Below, in pieces: positions 35,468-44,311 of a stretch of 64,000 nucleotides of DNA (the stretch's first letter is position 1; each line of letters opens with the position of its first letter). The DNA lies in contig JAVJON010000010.1 of NCBI GenBank assembly GCA_040216765.1, positions 1 to 64,000 on the forward strand, written 5' to 3'. Origin of the DNA: Marinibaculum sp040216765. Its GTDB lineage: Bacteria > Pseudomonadota > Alphaproteobacteria > Ferrovibrionales > Ferrovibrionaceae. The notes under the pieces were generated by a model, which worked only from the letters and a program-made list of their open reading frames with translations, was not told where the DNA came from and did no database searches. The position numbers and the translations under genes were made by a program.

Positions 35468-36161
35468 CGAAGGGCCCGCGCCCGCCACCGGCCTGCGGCA
35501 GCTCATGCTGCTGCTGCAGCATGGCGACAGCGCCTTCCCGTCCGGCGCCTTCGGCTTCTCCTGGGGGCTGGAGGGCATGCTGGCCGATGCCACGATCGGG
35601 CCGGACGAGCTGGAGCCGGCGATCGGCGCGCTGCTGGCCGATCGCTGGGCGCCGTTCGACCGGGTGGCGGTGCGGCGCGCCTGGCATGCGGCGGGCGACA
35701 TCGCCGCGCTCGCGGCGCTCGATGCCGAGGTCGAGGCCAGCCTGCTGGCGCCGGCGGAGCGCAGCGGTTCGGCGCGCGCCGGCGCGGCCCTGCTGGCCAG
35801 TCACCTGCGGCTGGGCAGCGCCGGGGCGGCGGAGCTGCGCGCCGCGCTGCGCGCGGGCGCGCTGAAGGGCCATCGCCCGGTGATCGAGGGCGCGCTGTGG
35901 CGCGGCCTGGGCCTGGCGGAGGGAGAAGCCGTGCTGCTGTCGGGCTATGGCTTCGTCGCCGCGCTCTGTGCCGCCGCGGTCCGCCTGGGGCGGCTGGGGG
36001 CATTGGGGCAGCAGGCGATCCTGACCCGGCTGGGGCCGCGGCTGGCCGCCCTGGCGGCGGAAGCGGCGCCCGACGACCCCCTGCTGACCAGCTTCAACCC
36101 GCTGGCGGAGATCGCGATGCTGCGCCAGGGCGCCCGCGATCACGCCCTGTTCGCCACCTGA
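35460..36161 (+). CDS. ureF: Urease accessory protein UreF
   Basis: A 233-residue UreF, which bridges UreD and UreG during GTP-dependent nickel delivery. The typical LLLQHGDSAFPSGAFGFSWGLE segment opens the protein and TSFNPLAEIAMLRQ is near the end. The helical body is Ala-rich and of normal length. It starts within the end of ureE and is 29 bp from ureAB, so the genes are one operon. Confidence 0.9.
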   Translation: MSDEGPAPATGLRQLMLLLQHGDSAFPSGAFGFSWGLEGMLADATIGPDELEPAIGALLADRWAPFDRVAVRRAWHAAGDIAALAALDAEVEASLLAPAERSGSARAGAALLASHLRLGSAGAAELRAALRAGALKGHRPVIEGALWRGLGLAEGEAVLLSGYGFVAALCAAAVRLGRLGALGQQAILTRLGPRLAALAAEAAPDDPLLTSFNPLAEIAMLRQGARDHALFAT

Positions 36162-36190
36162 CCCGCGACCGGAACCCCGGAGGACCGCCG

Positions 36191-36877
36191 ATGATGAACC
36201 TGACCCCCACGGAGCAGGAGCGGCTGACGATCTTCACCGCCGCGGAGTTCGCCCGGCGCAACCGGCGCGACGGCGTGCTGCTGAGCCATCCCGAGGCGGT
36301 CGCCCTGATCACCGACGAGATGATGCATGCCGCCCGCCGCGGCATGGCCTACGAGGAGATCATCGATATGGCGGGCAGGCTGCTGACCGCCGCGGACGTG
36401 ATGCCCGGCGTGCCGGCGATGCTGCCGCTGATCTGCGCCGAGGGCTGCTTCCCGGAAGGCACCAAGATGATGGTCGTCTTCTCGCCCATCGCGAACGGGG
36501 CCGGCGACGTGGTGCCCGGCGAGATCATCTGCGCCGACGGGGAGATCGAGCTGAACGCCGGCCGCGATGCGGTGGAGCTGGAGGTCGTCAATCGCGGCGA
36601 CCGGGACATCCAGGTGCGCAGCCATGCGCATTTCTTCGAGGTCAACCGGGCGCTGGAGTTCGAGCGCGAAAAGGCCTTCGGCATGCGGCTGGACAGCCCC
36701 TCCGGCGTCGGTGCCCGCTTCGAGCCCGGCATCGCCAAGACGGTGCGCCTGGTGGCCTTTGCCGGCAACCGCCAGGTCCTGGGCTTCGGCGGCCTGACCA
36801 ACGGGGCGCTGGACGAGCCGAACGTGCGCGACGCCGCCATTGCCGCGGCCCGCGCCCGCGGCTATCGCGGCGCCTGA
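36191..36877 (+). CDS. ureAB: Urease gamma/beta subunit fusion
   Basis: A 228-residue fusion of the gamma subunit (residues 1 to about 100, starting MNLTPTEQERLTIFTAAEFARR) and the beta subunit (about 105-228, with VPGEIICADGEIELNAGR, GDRDIQVRSHAHFFEVN and RFEPG). Similar fusions occur in Helicobacter and some actinobacteria and proteobacteria. The His-rich beta-subunit segment is well conserved. GGAGGACCGCCG precedes the ATG. 14 bp separate it from ureC. Confidence 0.92.
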   Translation: MMNLTPTEQERLTIFTAAEFARRNRRDGVLLSHPEAVALITDEMMHAARRGMAYEEIIDMAGRLLTAADVMPGVPAMLPLICAEGCFPEGTKMMVVFSPIANGAGDVVPGEIICADGEIELNAGRDAVELEVVNRGDRDIQVRSHAHFFEVNRALEFEREKAFGMRLDSPSGVGARFEPGIAKTVRLVAFAGNRQVLGFGGLTNGALDEPNVRDAAIAAARARGYRGA

Positions 36878-36891
36878 GGGAGGACCGGACC

Positions 36892-38598
36892 ATGGTGAAG
36901 ATACCCCGTTCCGACTATGCGCTGGTCTACGGCCCGACGAAGGGCGACATGGTGCGGCTGGCCGATTCCGAGCTGCTGGCCGAGATCGAGCATGACTACA
37001 CCAGCCATGGCGACGAGCTGACCACCGGCGCCGGCAAGTCGATGCGCGACGGCGAGGGCTACAATCCCCGCGGCAGCTATGCCAATGGCGCCCTGGATAT
37101 GTGCGTGCAGAACTGCACCATCATCGACGCGGTGCAGGGCATCGTGAAGGCCGATATCGGCATCCGCGACGGCCGCATCGTCGGCATCGGCAAGGCCGGC
37201 AACCCGGACATCATGGACGGTGTCGGGCCCGGCATGGTCTGCGGCCCGAACACCACCATGGTGCATGGCGATCCCTATATCGCCACCGCCGGCGTGGTCG
37301 AGGGCCATGCCCATTTCCTGTCGCCGCAGCAGGCCGAGCATGCCCTGGCCGGCGGCTGCACCACGATGATCGGCATGTCGCCGGGGCCGCATTTCGACAC
37401 CTCCTGCTCCGGCCCCAACATCATGGGCCAGCTGATCCGCGGCGCGGACGAGTATTGCGTGAACTTCGGCTTCCTGGGCCGCGGCGCGTCGGACCCCGAC
37501 GCGGTGGCGGAAACCGTCGCCGGCGGCGGGCTGGGGGTGAAGATCCACGAGGACCTGGGCGCGGCGCCGGCGGTGATCGACGGGTCGCTGATCGCGGCCG
37601 ACCGGTCGGATTTCGCCGTGCACCTGCATACCGACACGATCAACGAGTTCGCCTATTGCGAGGACACGATGAATGCGGTGGCCGGCCGGGTGATCCACAT
37701 GTACCACGTGGAGGGCGCCGGCGGCGGGCATTCGCCGGACATCCTGAAGGTCAATTCCTACCCGAACGTGATCCCGTCCTCGACCAACCCGACCAACCCC
37801 TTCACGCCGCTGGCGCTGGAGGAGGGCGTGCCGATGACGATGCTCGCCCATATCATGAACTACAACCTGCCGGAGGATATCGCCTTCGCCGAATGCCGGA
37901 TCCGCCCGCAGAGCATGGCGGCGGAGGATTTCCTGCATGACATGGGGGCGATCTCGATCTTCGCGACCGACACGCAAGGCATGGGGCGGCTGGCGGAGAA
38001 TGCCGCGAAATGCTGGCAGCTCGCCGCGGTGATGAAGGCGCGCACCGGCCGCCTGCCGGAGGAGAAGACGAAGCGGGCCGACAACGAGCGGATCAAGCGC
38101 TACATCGCCAAGCTGACGATCAACCCGGCGCGCGCGGTCGGCATCGACGACCATGTCGGCAGCCTGGAGCCCGGCAAGATGGCCGATATCGTGCTCTGGC
38201 CGCGGGCTTCCTTCGGCATCAAGCCCTGGCTGGTGATCAAGTCGGGCTTCGTCGCCTGGGCGGCGATGGGCGACGGCAACGGCTCGACCATCAATGCCGA
38301 GCCGATCGTGCAGCGGCCGATGTGGGGCGGCATCGGCACCGCCAAGCACCATCTGGGGGTGACCTTCGTGTCGAAGCTGGCGATCGAGGCCGACACCCAT
38401 CGCAAGCTGGGGGTACAGAAGCGCTTCGTGCCGATCAAGTCGGTGCGCAACCTGTCGAAGCGCGACATGCTGCGCAACGACGCAATGCCCGCCATCGAGG
38501 TCGACCCGCAGAGCTTCGAGGTGCGCGCGGACGGCCGGCTGCTGCTGTGCGAGCCGGCGACCGAGGTTTCCTTCTACCAGAAGTACATGCTGCGATGA
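36892..38598 (+). CDS. ureC: Urease alpha subunit, divergent active site (Ala319, altered loop)
   Basis: A 568-residue UreC, the nickel amidohydrolase subunit. All metal ligands are present: His139 and His141 (GHAH), carbamylated Lys217 and His219 (GVKIHEDLG), His246 (HLHTDT), His272 (YHVEGAGGGH) and Asp360 (ATDTQGM). His320 and Arg336 of the catalytic flap are kept. However the flap Cys319 is Ala (MLAHIMNYN), residue 321 is Ile instead of His, residue 363 is Gly, and the conserved GTGPAAGTHATTC loop is shortened to SPGPHFDTSCS. The HxH is preceded by EG rather than DT. It is therefore a real metal site with a changed substrate pocket. The substrate may be urea or a related amide. Confidence 0.9.
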   Translation: MVKIPRSDYALVYGPTKGDMVRLADSELLAEIEHDYTSHGDELTTGAGKSMRDGEGYNPRGSYANGALDMCVQNCTIIDAVQGIVKADIGIRDGRIVGIGKAGNPDIMDGVGPGMVCGPNTTMVHGDPYIATAGVVEGHAHFLSPQQAEHALAGGCTTMIGMSPGPHFDTSCSGPNIMGQLIRGADEYCVNFGFLGRGASDPDAVAETVAGGGLGVKIHEDLGAAPAVIDGSLIAADRSDFAVHLHTDTINEFAYCEDTMNAVAGRVIHMYHVEGAGGGHSPDILKVNSYPNVIPSSTNPTNPFTPLALEEGVPMTMLAHIMNYNLPEDIAFAECRIRPQSMAAEDFLHDMGAISIFATDTQGMGRLAENAAKCWQLAAVMKARTGRLPEEKTKRADNERIKRYIAKLTINPARAVGIDDHVGSLEPGKMADIVLWPRASFGIKPWLVIKSGFVAWAAMGDGNGSTINAEPIVQRPMWGGIGTAKHHLGVTFVSKLAIEADTHRKLGVQKRFVPIKSVRNLSKRDMLRNDAMPAIEVDPQSFEVRADGRLLLCEPATEVSFYQKYMLR

Positions 38599-39248
38599 GC
38601 CGGACGATCATCGAGACCGAGGCCCCCTCGCCGGGGCAGGCGCCGGCCGCGGCGCGGGTGGGCATCGGCGGGCCTGTCGGGTCCGGCAAGACGGCGCTGG
38701 TGGAGCGCCTGATCCCCGCCCTGGCGGCGGAGGGGATCGACCTGGCGGTGATCACCAACGACCTGGTGACCAGGGAGGATGCCGAGCGGATCCGCCGCAG
38801 CGGCCTGATCGATCCGGCGCGGGTGCTGGCGGTGGAGGCGGGCGCCTGCCCGCATACCGTGATCCGCGAGGACCCGACCCTGAACATGGCGGCGGCCGAC
38901 GAGCTCGACCTGCGCTATGCCGGGCTGGACCTGATCCTGATCGAGAGCGGCGGCGACAACCTGGCCTCCACCTTCTCGCTGGACCTGGTCGATTACTGGC
39001 TGTTCGTGATCGACGTCGCCGGCGGCGGCGATATTCCCCGCAAGCGCGGCCCCGGCGTGGTGCAGTCCGACCTGTTGATCATCAACAAGACCGACCTGGC
39101 GCCGCATGTCGGCGTCGACCTGGGTGCCATGGCGGCAGAGGCGCTGGCGGTGCGCGACCAGCGCCCGGTGCTGCTGACCAACTGCCGCGCCGGCGAGGGG
39201 ATCGACGCCATCGTTGCGGCGCTGAAGCACGACGTCCTGTTCCGCTGA
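38595..39248 (+). CDS. ureG: Urease accessory GTPase UreG
   Basis: A 217-residue SIMIBI-class GTPase that supplies energy and nickel for urease maturation. The P-loop is GGPVGSGKTAL, the nickel-binding Cys-Pro-His is in EAGACPHTVIRED, followed by IESGGDNLAST and NKTDLAPHVG. The ATG overlaps the ureC stop (ATGA). A repeat-filled gap separates it from ureD. Confidence 0.93.
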   Translation: MSRTIIETEAPSPGQAPAAARVGIGGPVGSGKTALVERLIPALAAEGIDLAVITNDLVTREDAERIRRSGLIDPARVLAVEAGACPHTVIREDPTLNMAAADELDLRYAGLDLILIESGGDNLASTFSLDLVDYWLFVIDVAGGGDIPRKRGPGVVQSDLLIINKTDLAPHVGVDLGAMAAEALAVRDQRPVLLTNCRAGEGIDAIVAALKHDVLFR

Positions 39249-39305
39249 CCGGATGAAGCCGGCGGAGAGAACGGGCAGGGCGGATCGGCCAGTCTCACCC
39301 GGTTG

Positions 39306-39400
39306 CGTCGTCCCGGGCCTGACCCGGGACCCATGGCGCAGACGTCGATGCCGTGCGGCGGCGGCGTTTCGTCACGATCCCGGCTCGGGGTCCGGGATGA
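39306..39400. repeat. REP-like repeat, copy 5 (between ureG and ureD)
   Basis: CGTCGTCCCGGGCCTGACCC with GGGACCCATGGCGCAG, then GTCACGATCCCGGCTCGGGG with TCCGGGATGACCC. It is the first of two direct copies 132 bp apart that fill the 363-bp ureG-ureD gap. There is no gene in that gap. Confidence 0.65.
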
Positions 39401-39437
39401 CCCGGGGTGGGGCGGCGCGGCGAGACCCCGTGAGTTC

Positions 39438-39534
39438 CGTCGTCCCAGGCCTGACCCGGGACCCATGGCGCAGGCGTCGATGCCGCGCGGCAATGCCGTT
39501 TCGCCGGGATCCCGCATCGGGGTCGGGGATGACG
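39438..39534. repeat. REP-like repeat, copy 6 (between ureG and ureD)
   Basis: Second copy, CGTCGTCCCAGGCCTGACCC to GGGGATGACG, sharing CCATGGCGCAG(A/G)CGTCGATG with copy 5. A hairpin pair inside what is otherwise a tight operon could attenuate ureD relative to ureABCG. Confidence 0.65.
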
Positions 39535-39611
39535 AAGAGGGGCGGCGGTGCGGCAGGGTCCCGCAGGTGCGGAAGGCGCAGGCTGCGGCACGATCGGCAG
39601 CGGCTGGACCG

Positions 39612-40499
39612 ATGATCCCGACCGCCCCGCCGGCGCCGCAGCTGGACCTGACCTTTGCCCCCGACAGCGCCGGCATCAGCCGGCTGGTGCGGCGCCGGGT
39701 GCGCTATCCCTACACCTTCCTGAAGCCGTTCTGGTTCGGCGACCGGCCCGAAGGGATCGCCACGGCGATCCTGCAATCGGGGTCCGGCGGCCTGTTCGGC
39801 GGCGAGCGCCTGGCGCAGCGCATCCTGCTGCAGCCCGGCGCGGCGCTGCACCTGACCACCCAGGCCGCGGCCATCGTCCATGCGCGCCGCGCTGCGGCCG
39901 CAGTGGAGCAGCGCGTCGACCTGCAGCTGGCGCCCGGCAGCTTCCTGGAATACCTGCCCGAGCCGATGCTGCTGTTTCCCGATGCCGGGCTGGAGCAGCG
40001 CATCTCGGTAAGGCTGGATCCGGCGGCGGTGCTGCTGCTGGGCGATGGCGTCGTGGCGCACGATCCTGATGGCGATGGCCCGCATGGTGCGGGGGCTGCC
40101 GGCGACCGGCCGTTCGGACTGTTCCGCGGCCTGCTGGAGGTCCGGCTGCCGGACGGCCGCCTGCTGTTCGCCGACCGCACGGCCGTGACCGGCGCCGGAT
40201 ACGACAGGGCGCTGGCAGGTGGCGGCATGCGACGCAGGGGCTGCGGCTGGTTCGCGCTGGTGGCGCCTGCGGAGGGCGACCGCCATCCCATGCTGAAGGC
40301 CGCCCTGCAGGCGGCGCTGGATGCGCTTCCGGCGGACGGCCGGATCCAGGCTGCGGCGGCGGAGCTGCCGAACGGCGCCGGCCTGTGGTGCCGCATCGCG
40401 GCGCAGGGCGGTGGCGACCTGCGGACGGCGTTGCGGGCCTGCTGGGCCGCGACTCGGCTGGCGCTGACCGGCGCCCCCGCGCCACGCAACCGGAAATAG
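39612..40499 (+). CDS. ureD: Urease accessory protein UreD
   Basis: A 295-residue UreD (UreH), the scaffold that binds apo-urease for nickel insertion. Family-like segments are RYPYTFLKPFWF, AILQSGSGGLFGGERLAQRI, LTTQAAAIVHARR and EYLPEPMLLFPDAGLEQRI. The ATG at 39612 follows the repeat region; the frame stays open upstream through the repeats but that part has no family similarity. In most genomes ureD is the first urease gene; here it is last. Confidence 0.88.
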   Translation: MIPTAPPAPQLDLTFAPDSAGISRLVRRRVRYPYTFLKPFWFGDRPEGIATAILQSGSGGLFGGERLAQRILLQPGAALHLTTQAAAIVHARRAAAAVEQRVDLQLAPGSFLEYLPEPMLLFPDAGLEQRISVRLDPAAVLLLGDGVVAHDPDGDGPHGAGAAGDRPFGLFRGLLEVRLPDGRLLFADRTAVTGAGYDRALAGGGMRRRGCGWFALVAPAEGDRHPMLKAALQAALDALPADGRIQAAAAELPNGAGLWCRIAAQGGGDLRTALRACWAATRLALTGAPAPRNRK

Positions 40500-41021
40500 C
40501 CTCCGCCTGCGGCGCCCGGGCCTTGAGCCCGCGCGGTCCGGCTGCGCTGCGCCTGGGCCGGAAGCCTAAATGATAGGCTGTTCGCCGGATGGCCCTGCCT
40601 AGAATATGGGCTTGCTTGCATTCGGTTGCAGCTTGTCGAACGATGCGGGCCGGCGGCTACGGGGCTGCGCCGTCGGTCCGTTCGTGGGGAGGTCGGGGTC
40701 TCCGCCTGTACTTCCAGATGAAAGTTTACCGGCTCCCTGGCGGTCCCCGGCGCTGTCGACGGATTTTCCTGCCGTCGAGCTTCCGGCAAGACCCTGCGGA
40801 CCGGCCGGACCGTCGTTCCGGACTGCGTCCTGTCCCGTCATCCCGCGCGGATGGCACATCGTTTGCGTAGTGTGTTGCAGTGAAAAAAAATGCGACGGCG
40901 CGGGTCCCTGGGGATCCGGACCGTCGTGACAATGGGCAAGTCTAACAGGTGCACCCGCGGGGCGAGGCCGGATCGTGGATCCGGCCCGGACCCGCCGGGC
41001 ACGGGGAGAGAGGAGAACTTC
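40500..41021. other. Intergenic control region before the ABC importer
   Basis: 522 bp without a convincing gene. It contains a hairpin AGCCTA-N5-TAGGCT at 40563-40579, which may terminate the urease operon, a stretch of low GC content near 40610 with TGCA-type half-sites, a sigma-54 promoter at 40852 followed by a run of A at 40882-40889, and a leader of about 140 bp before the substrate-binding protein gene. The open frames crossing it have no family similarity. Confidence 0.6.
40852..40867 (+). promoter_or_regulatory. Sigma-54 (RpoN) promoter for the amide/urea importer
   Basis: TGGCAC at 40852-40857, five bases, then TTGCG at 40863-40867 match the -24/-12 consensus TGGCACG-N4-TTGCW with exact spacing. 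Transcription would start near 40878. Sigma-54 with NtrC is the usual control of nitrogen scavenging genes, which fits the downstream transporter and amidases. No clear NtrC site was identified upstream. Confidence 0.75.
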
Positions 41022-42281
41022 ATGGGGAACCAGTTCAAGGTCGACCGGCGCGTATTCCTGAAGGGGACCGCGGCCGGCGCGTCGACCGCAGCGATCGCCT
41101 CGATGTTCCCGTTCGTCGCCGAGGCGGCGGACGAGATCGCCGTCGGGGGCATTCATGACGAAAGCGGCTTCCTGGACATTGCCGGCCAGCCGATGTCGCA
41201 GGTCCTGCGTTTCGCGGTGGCCGAAAAGAACAAGGCCGGCGGCCTGCTGGGCAAGCAGATCAAGCTGTACGACTACGATTCGCAGTCCAACATGCAGCTC
41301 TATTCGCAATATGCCCAGCAGCTGGCGCTGAAGGACAAGGCCTCCGTCGTGTTCGGCGGCATCACCTCCGCCAGCCGCGAGGTCATCCGCCCGGTGCTGC
41401 GCCGCTACAAGACCCTGTACTTCTACGACACCCTGTACGAAGGCGGCGTCTGCGACCGCAACCAGTTCGCGACCGGCACGACGCCGGCCCAGACGGTCGA
41501 GAAGCTGGTGCCGTTCGTGATGAAGAAGTGGGGCGGCAAGAAGATCTATACCCTGGCCGCCGACTACAACTACGGCCAGATCACCGCCGACTGGGTGAAG
41601 AAGTATGTCAGGGAGAATGGCGGCGAGATCCTGGCCACCGACTACTTCCCCCTGGACGTCACCAATTTCGGCCCCACGATCTCGAAGGTCCAGGAAGCCA
41701 AGCCCGACATCCTGATATCGGTGCTGGTCGGCTCGGCGCATCTGGCGTTCTATCGCCAATGGGCGGCGGCCGGCATGATGAAGCAGATCCCGATCGCGGC
41801 CACCACCTTCGGCGCCGGCGGCAACGAGGTGGTCCTGATGGACCCCTCGGAAAGCGACGGCATGATCAACGCCCTGGGCTATTTCCAGGAGATCGAGACG
41901 CCGGAGAACACCAAGTGGAAGGCCGACCTGAAGGCCTTCTTCGGCGACAAGATGCCCCTGCTGACCGAGCTGAGCTGCTGCACCTACGAGGGCTTCCAGT
42001 TCTGGACCAAGGCGGTGGAGATGGCGGGCACCCTCGACCGCATGAAGGTGATCGAGGCGCTGGAGACCGGCATGAGCATCGACGGTCCGTCCGGCAAGGT
42101 CACCATCGAGCCGAAGACCCACCACACCATCCGCAACGTCTATGTCGCGGAGATCAACGACCGCAAGTGGCAGGTGCTGGAGACCTACGACCAGGTGCCG
42201 CCGCAGGACACGATGGCGGTCTGCGACCTGGAGAAGAACCCCGACGACACCACGATGTACGTCATCAAGCTCGACGAGTGA
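41022..42281 (+). CDS. ABC importer substrate-binding protein, urea/short-chain amide type
   Basis: A 419-residue periplasmic binding protein of the UrtA/FmdD branch (Peripla_BP_5). The N-terminus has a twin-arginine signal (DRRVFLKG, then a hydrophobic stretch ending VAEAADE). Family blocks include ASVVFGGITSASREVIRPV, TLYFYDTLYEGG, YTLAADYNYGQ and PLDVTNFGPTISKVQ. GAGAGGAGAACTTC precedes the ATG. It is the first gene behind the sigma-54 promoter. Known relatives bind urea or formamide/acetamide; the specificity here is not determined. Confidence 0.88.
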   Translation: MGNQFKVDRRVFLKGTAAGASTAAIASMFPFVAEAADEIAVGGIHDESGFLDIAGQPMSQVLRFAVAEKNKAGGLLGKQIKLYDYDSQSNMQLYSQYAQQLALKDKASVVFGGITSASREVIRPVLRRYKTLYFYDTLYEGGVCDRNQFATGTTPAQTVEKLVPFVMKKWGGKKIYTLAADYNYGQITADWVKKYVRENGGEILATDYFPLDVTNFGPTISKVQEAKPDILISVLVGSAHLAFYRQWAAAGMMKQIPIAATTFGAGGNEVVLMDPSESDGMINALGYFQEIETPENTKWKADLKAFFGDKMPLLTELSCCTYEGFQFWTKAVEMAGTLDRMKVIEALETGMSIDGPSGKVTIEPKTHHTIRNVYVAEINDRKWQVLETYDQVPPQDTMAVCDLEKNPDDTTMYVIKLDE

Positions 42282-42342
42282 CCGGGGCGGCTGACAGCTT
42301 CCGGTCGATTCCGAACTCTGGCTTGATGGAACGGTATCTTCG

Positions 42343-43209
42343 ATGGACCTTGCGGTCGTAGTTGCCATCGAGGTGCTGAATGCGATCGCCGGGCTGGTGC
42401 TGATCAGCATCGGCCTGGCGATCATTTTCGGCATGATGCGCGTGATCAACATCGCGCATGGCGAATTCCTGATGATGGGCGCCTATGCCGTCCTGATCAG
42501 TGTGAAGAACGGCATCAACATCTGGGTCGCCATGCTGGTGATCGCACCGATCGTGGTGGGGGTCATCGGCGTCGTCATCGAACGCTGCCTGATCCGCTTC
42601 CTGTACGGGCGGATGATCGACACCCTGCTGGCCACCTGGGGGCTCAGCCTGTTCCTCATCGGCGGCGTGACGATGATCTTCGGCAATACCGTCGAAGGTG
42701 TTTCCTCGCCGATGGGCAGCCTGCCGATCGGCCAGTACTCGATCAGCTGGTACACCCTGTTCACGATCGTCCTGGCGGTGGTGCTGCTGGCGCTGGTCTA
42801 CCTGGTGATGAAGCGGACACGGCTGGGGCTGATCGCCCGCGGCACGATGCAGAAGCCGGAGATGGCGGCGGCGCTCGGCGTGGCGCCCTCCACCGTCTAC
42901 ATGGTGACCTTCGGGATCGGCGCAGCCCTGACCGGGCTGGCGGGCGCGGTCCTGGCCCCCGTCGCCGGCGTCGTGCCCAGCATGGGCGTGGCCTATATCG
43001 CCAAGGCCTTCATCACCGTGGTGGTGGGCGGCGAGGCGATCGTCGTCGGGACCACGGTGGCCTCCAGCCTGCTGGGTTCGATCAGCCAGGTGATGACCTT
43101 CCTGACCACGCCGGTCTGGGGCGATGCGGCCATGCTGTTCGTCGCCGTGATCCTGCTGCGCATCCTGCCGCGAGGCATTACCGGGCGGTTCTTCCGCCGG
43201 TCGATATGA
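42343..43209 (+). CDS. ABC importer inner-membrane permease 1 (LivH/UrtB type)
   Basis: A 288-residue permease of the branched-chain amino acid/urea family, with about eight hydrophobic helices. GLVLISIGLAIIFGMMRVINIAHGEFLMMGAY is the typical opening, and EMAAALGVAPS with AGAVLAPVAGVVPSMG carries the EAA-like loop and last helices. It lacks the long N-terminal periplasmic extension of true UrtB, so it is more like LivH or FmdE. Confidence 0.88.
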   Translation: MDLAVVVAIEVLNAIAGLVLISIGLAIIFGMMRVINIAHGEFLMMGAYAVLISVKNGINIWVAMLVIAPIVVGVIGVVIERCLIRFLYGRMIDTLLATWGLSLFLIGGVTMIFGNTVEGVSSPMGSLPIGQYSISWYTLFTIVLAVVLLALVYLVMKRTRLGLIARGTMQKPEMAAALGVAPSTVYMVTFGIGAALTGLAGAVLAPVAGVVPSMGVAYIAKAFITVVVGGEAIVVGTTVASSLLGSISQVMTFLTTPVWGDAAMLFVAVILLRILPRGITGRFFRRSI

Positions 43210-43222
43210 GCGGGAGGCTGGC

Positions 43223-44311
43223 ATGAGACTGTCGCTGGAGGATGCCGGGACCGCGGTCTTCCTGGCGCTGGGGATCCTGCTGCTCGTTCTCGGCCCGACG
43301 ATGATCGGCCTGTTCGAGCTGCTGACCCTGACGAAATACCTGATCCTGTCGCTGTTCGCGATGAGCCTGGCCTATATCTGGGGCTTCGGCGGCATCATCT
43401 CGTTCGGGCAATCGGCCTTCTTCGGCCTGGGCGGCTATGCGTTCGGCGTGGCCGGGCTGAACATGATCGGCGACACCACGACGCCGCTGCTGTTGTCGGT
43501 CGGGATTTCCGCCGCCTTCGCCGCCGCGCTCGGCTACTTCATGTTCTTCGGACGGCTGACCGAGGTCTATATGGGCATCGTCACCCTGGTGGTGACCCTG
43601 ATCCTGTTCAAGCTGATCGGCCATACCGCTGGCTCCGAATATGCCATCGGCGTGGCCCGCCTGGGCGGCTTCAACGGCATGCCCAGCCTGCCGATCCTGG
43701 TCGACCCCTTCACCGGCGAGGAAATGTGGCCGGAGACCATGTTCCAGGTCGTCCTGGGCCTGCTGCTGGCCGTCTACCTGATGCTGAAGCTGATCCAGAA
43801 GAGCCGCTTCGGCCGGGTCTGCCTGGCGATCGCGAACAACGAGACCCGGGCCTCGCTGCTGGGCTATGACGTCCGCCTGCACAAGGTGGCGATGTTCGCC
43901 ATCGGCGGCGGCATCGCGGGGCTCGCGGGCGGCCTCTATGCCAGCAACGAGACCTTCATCGACCCGAACGCGCTCACCCTGATCATGTCGGCGCAATGCC
44001 TGGTCTGGGTGATGGTCGGCGGGGTTGGCACCTATATCGGGCCGATCCTGGCCTGCTGCGCGCTGAACTACCTGGCGGTCTGGCTGGGCGGCGTCGACTG
44101 GGGTCTGGGCTCGTTCGAGCTGGAGAACCAGTTCATCGTCGGCACGATCCTGCTGATCATCGTCCTGGCCCTGCCAAAGGGCCTGGTGCCGACGATCCGC
44201 GACCGGATCTTTCCGCACTGGCCGCACCTGCGGGGGCCGGAGGCACGCGCCAGCGGGGGCGCCCCTCCGGCGGAACCGGGCGCTGCCAAGCCGCTGGAGC
44301 GTTCGGCATGA
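43223..44311 (+). CDS. ABC importer inner-membrane permease 2 (LivM/UrtC type)
   Basis: A 362-residue permease. The segment WGFGGIISFGQSAFFGLGGYAFG is the LivM-family signature, and the cytoplasmic loop LAIANNETRASLLGYDVRLHK precedes the final helices. It is 13 bp from permease 1 and overlaps the next ATPase gene by 4 bp. It pairs with permease 1 as a heterodimer. Confidence 0.88.
   Translation: MRLSLEDAGTAVFLALGILLLVLGPTMIGLFELLTLTKYLILSLFAMSLAYIWGFGGIISFGQSAFFGLGGYAFGVAGLNMIGDTTTPLLLSVGISAAFAAALGYFMFFGRLTEVYMGIVTLVVTLILFKLIGHTAGSEYAIGVARLGGFNGMPSLPILVDPFTGEEMWPETMFQVVLGLLLAVYLMLKLIQKSRFGRVCLAIANNETRASLLGYDVRLHKVAMFAIGGGIAGLAGGLYASNETFIDPNALTLIMSAQCLVWVMVGGVGTYIGPILACCALNYLAVWLGGVDWGLGSFELENQFIVGTILLIIVLALPKGLVPTIRDRIFPHWPHLRGPEARASGGAPPAEPGAAKPLERSA

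Noticed and set aside
40610..40640. An NtrC binding site upstream of the sigma-54 promoter
   Set aside because: TGCATTCGGTTGCA has TGC and GCA ends but the spacing does not match the TGC-N11-GCA dyad of NtrC sites.
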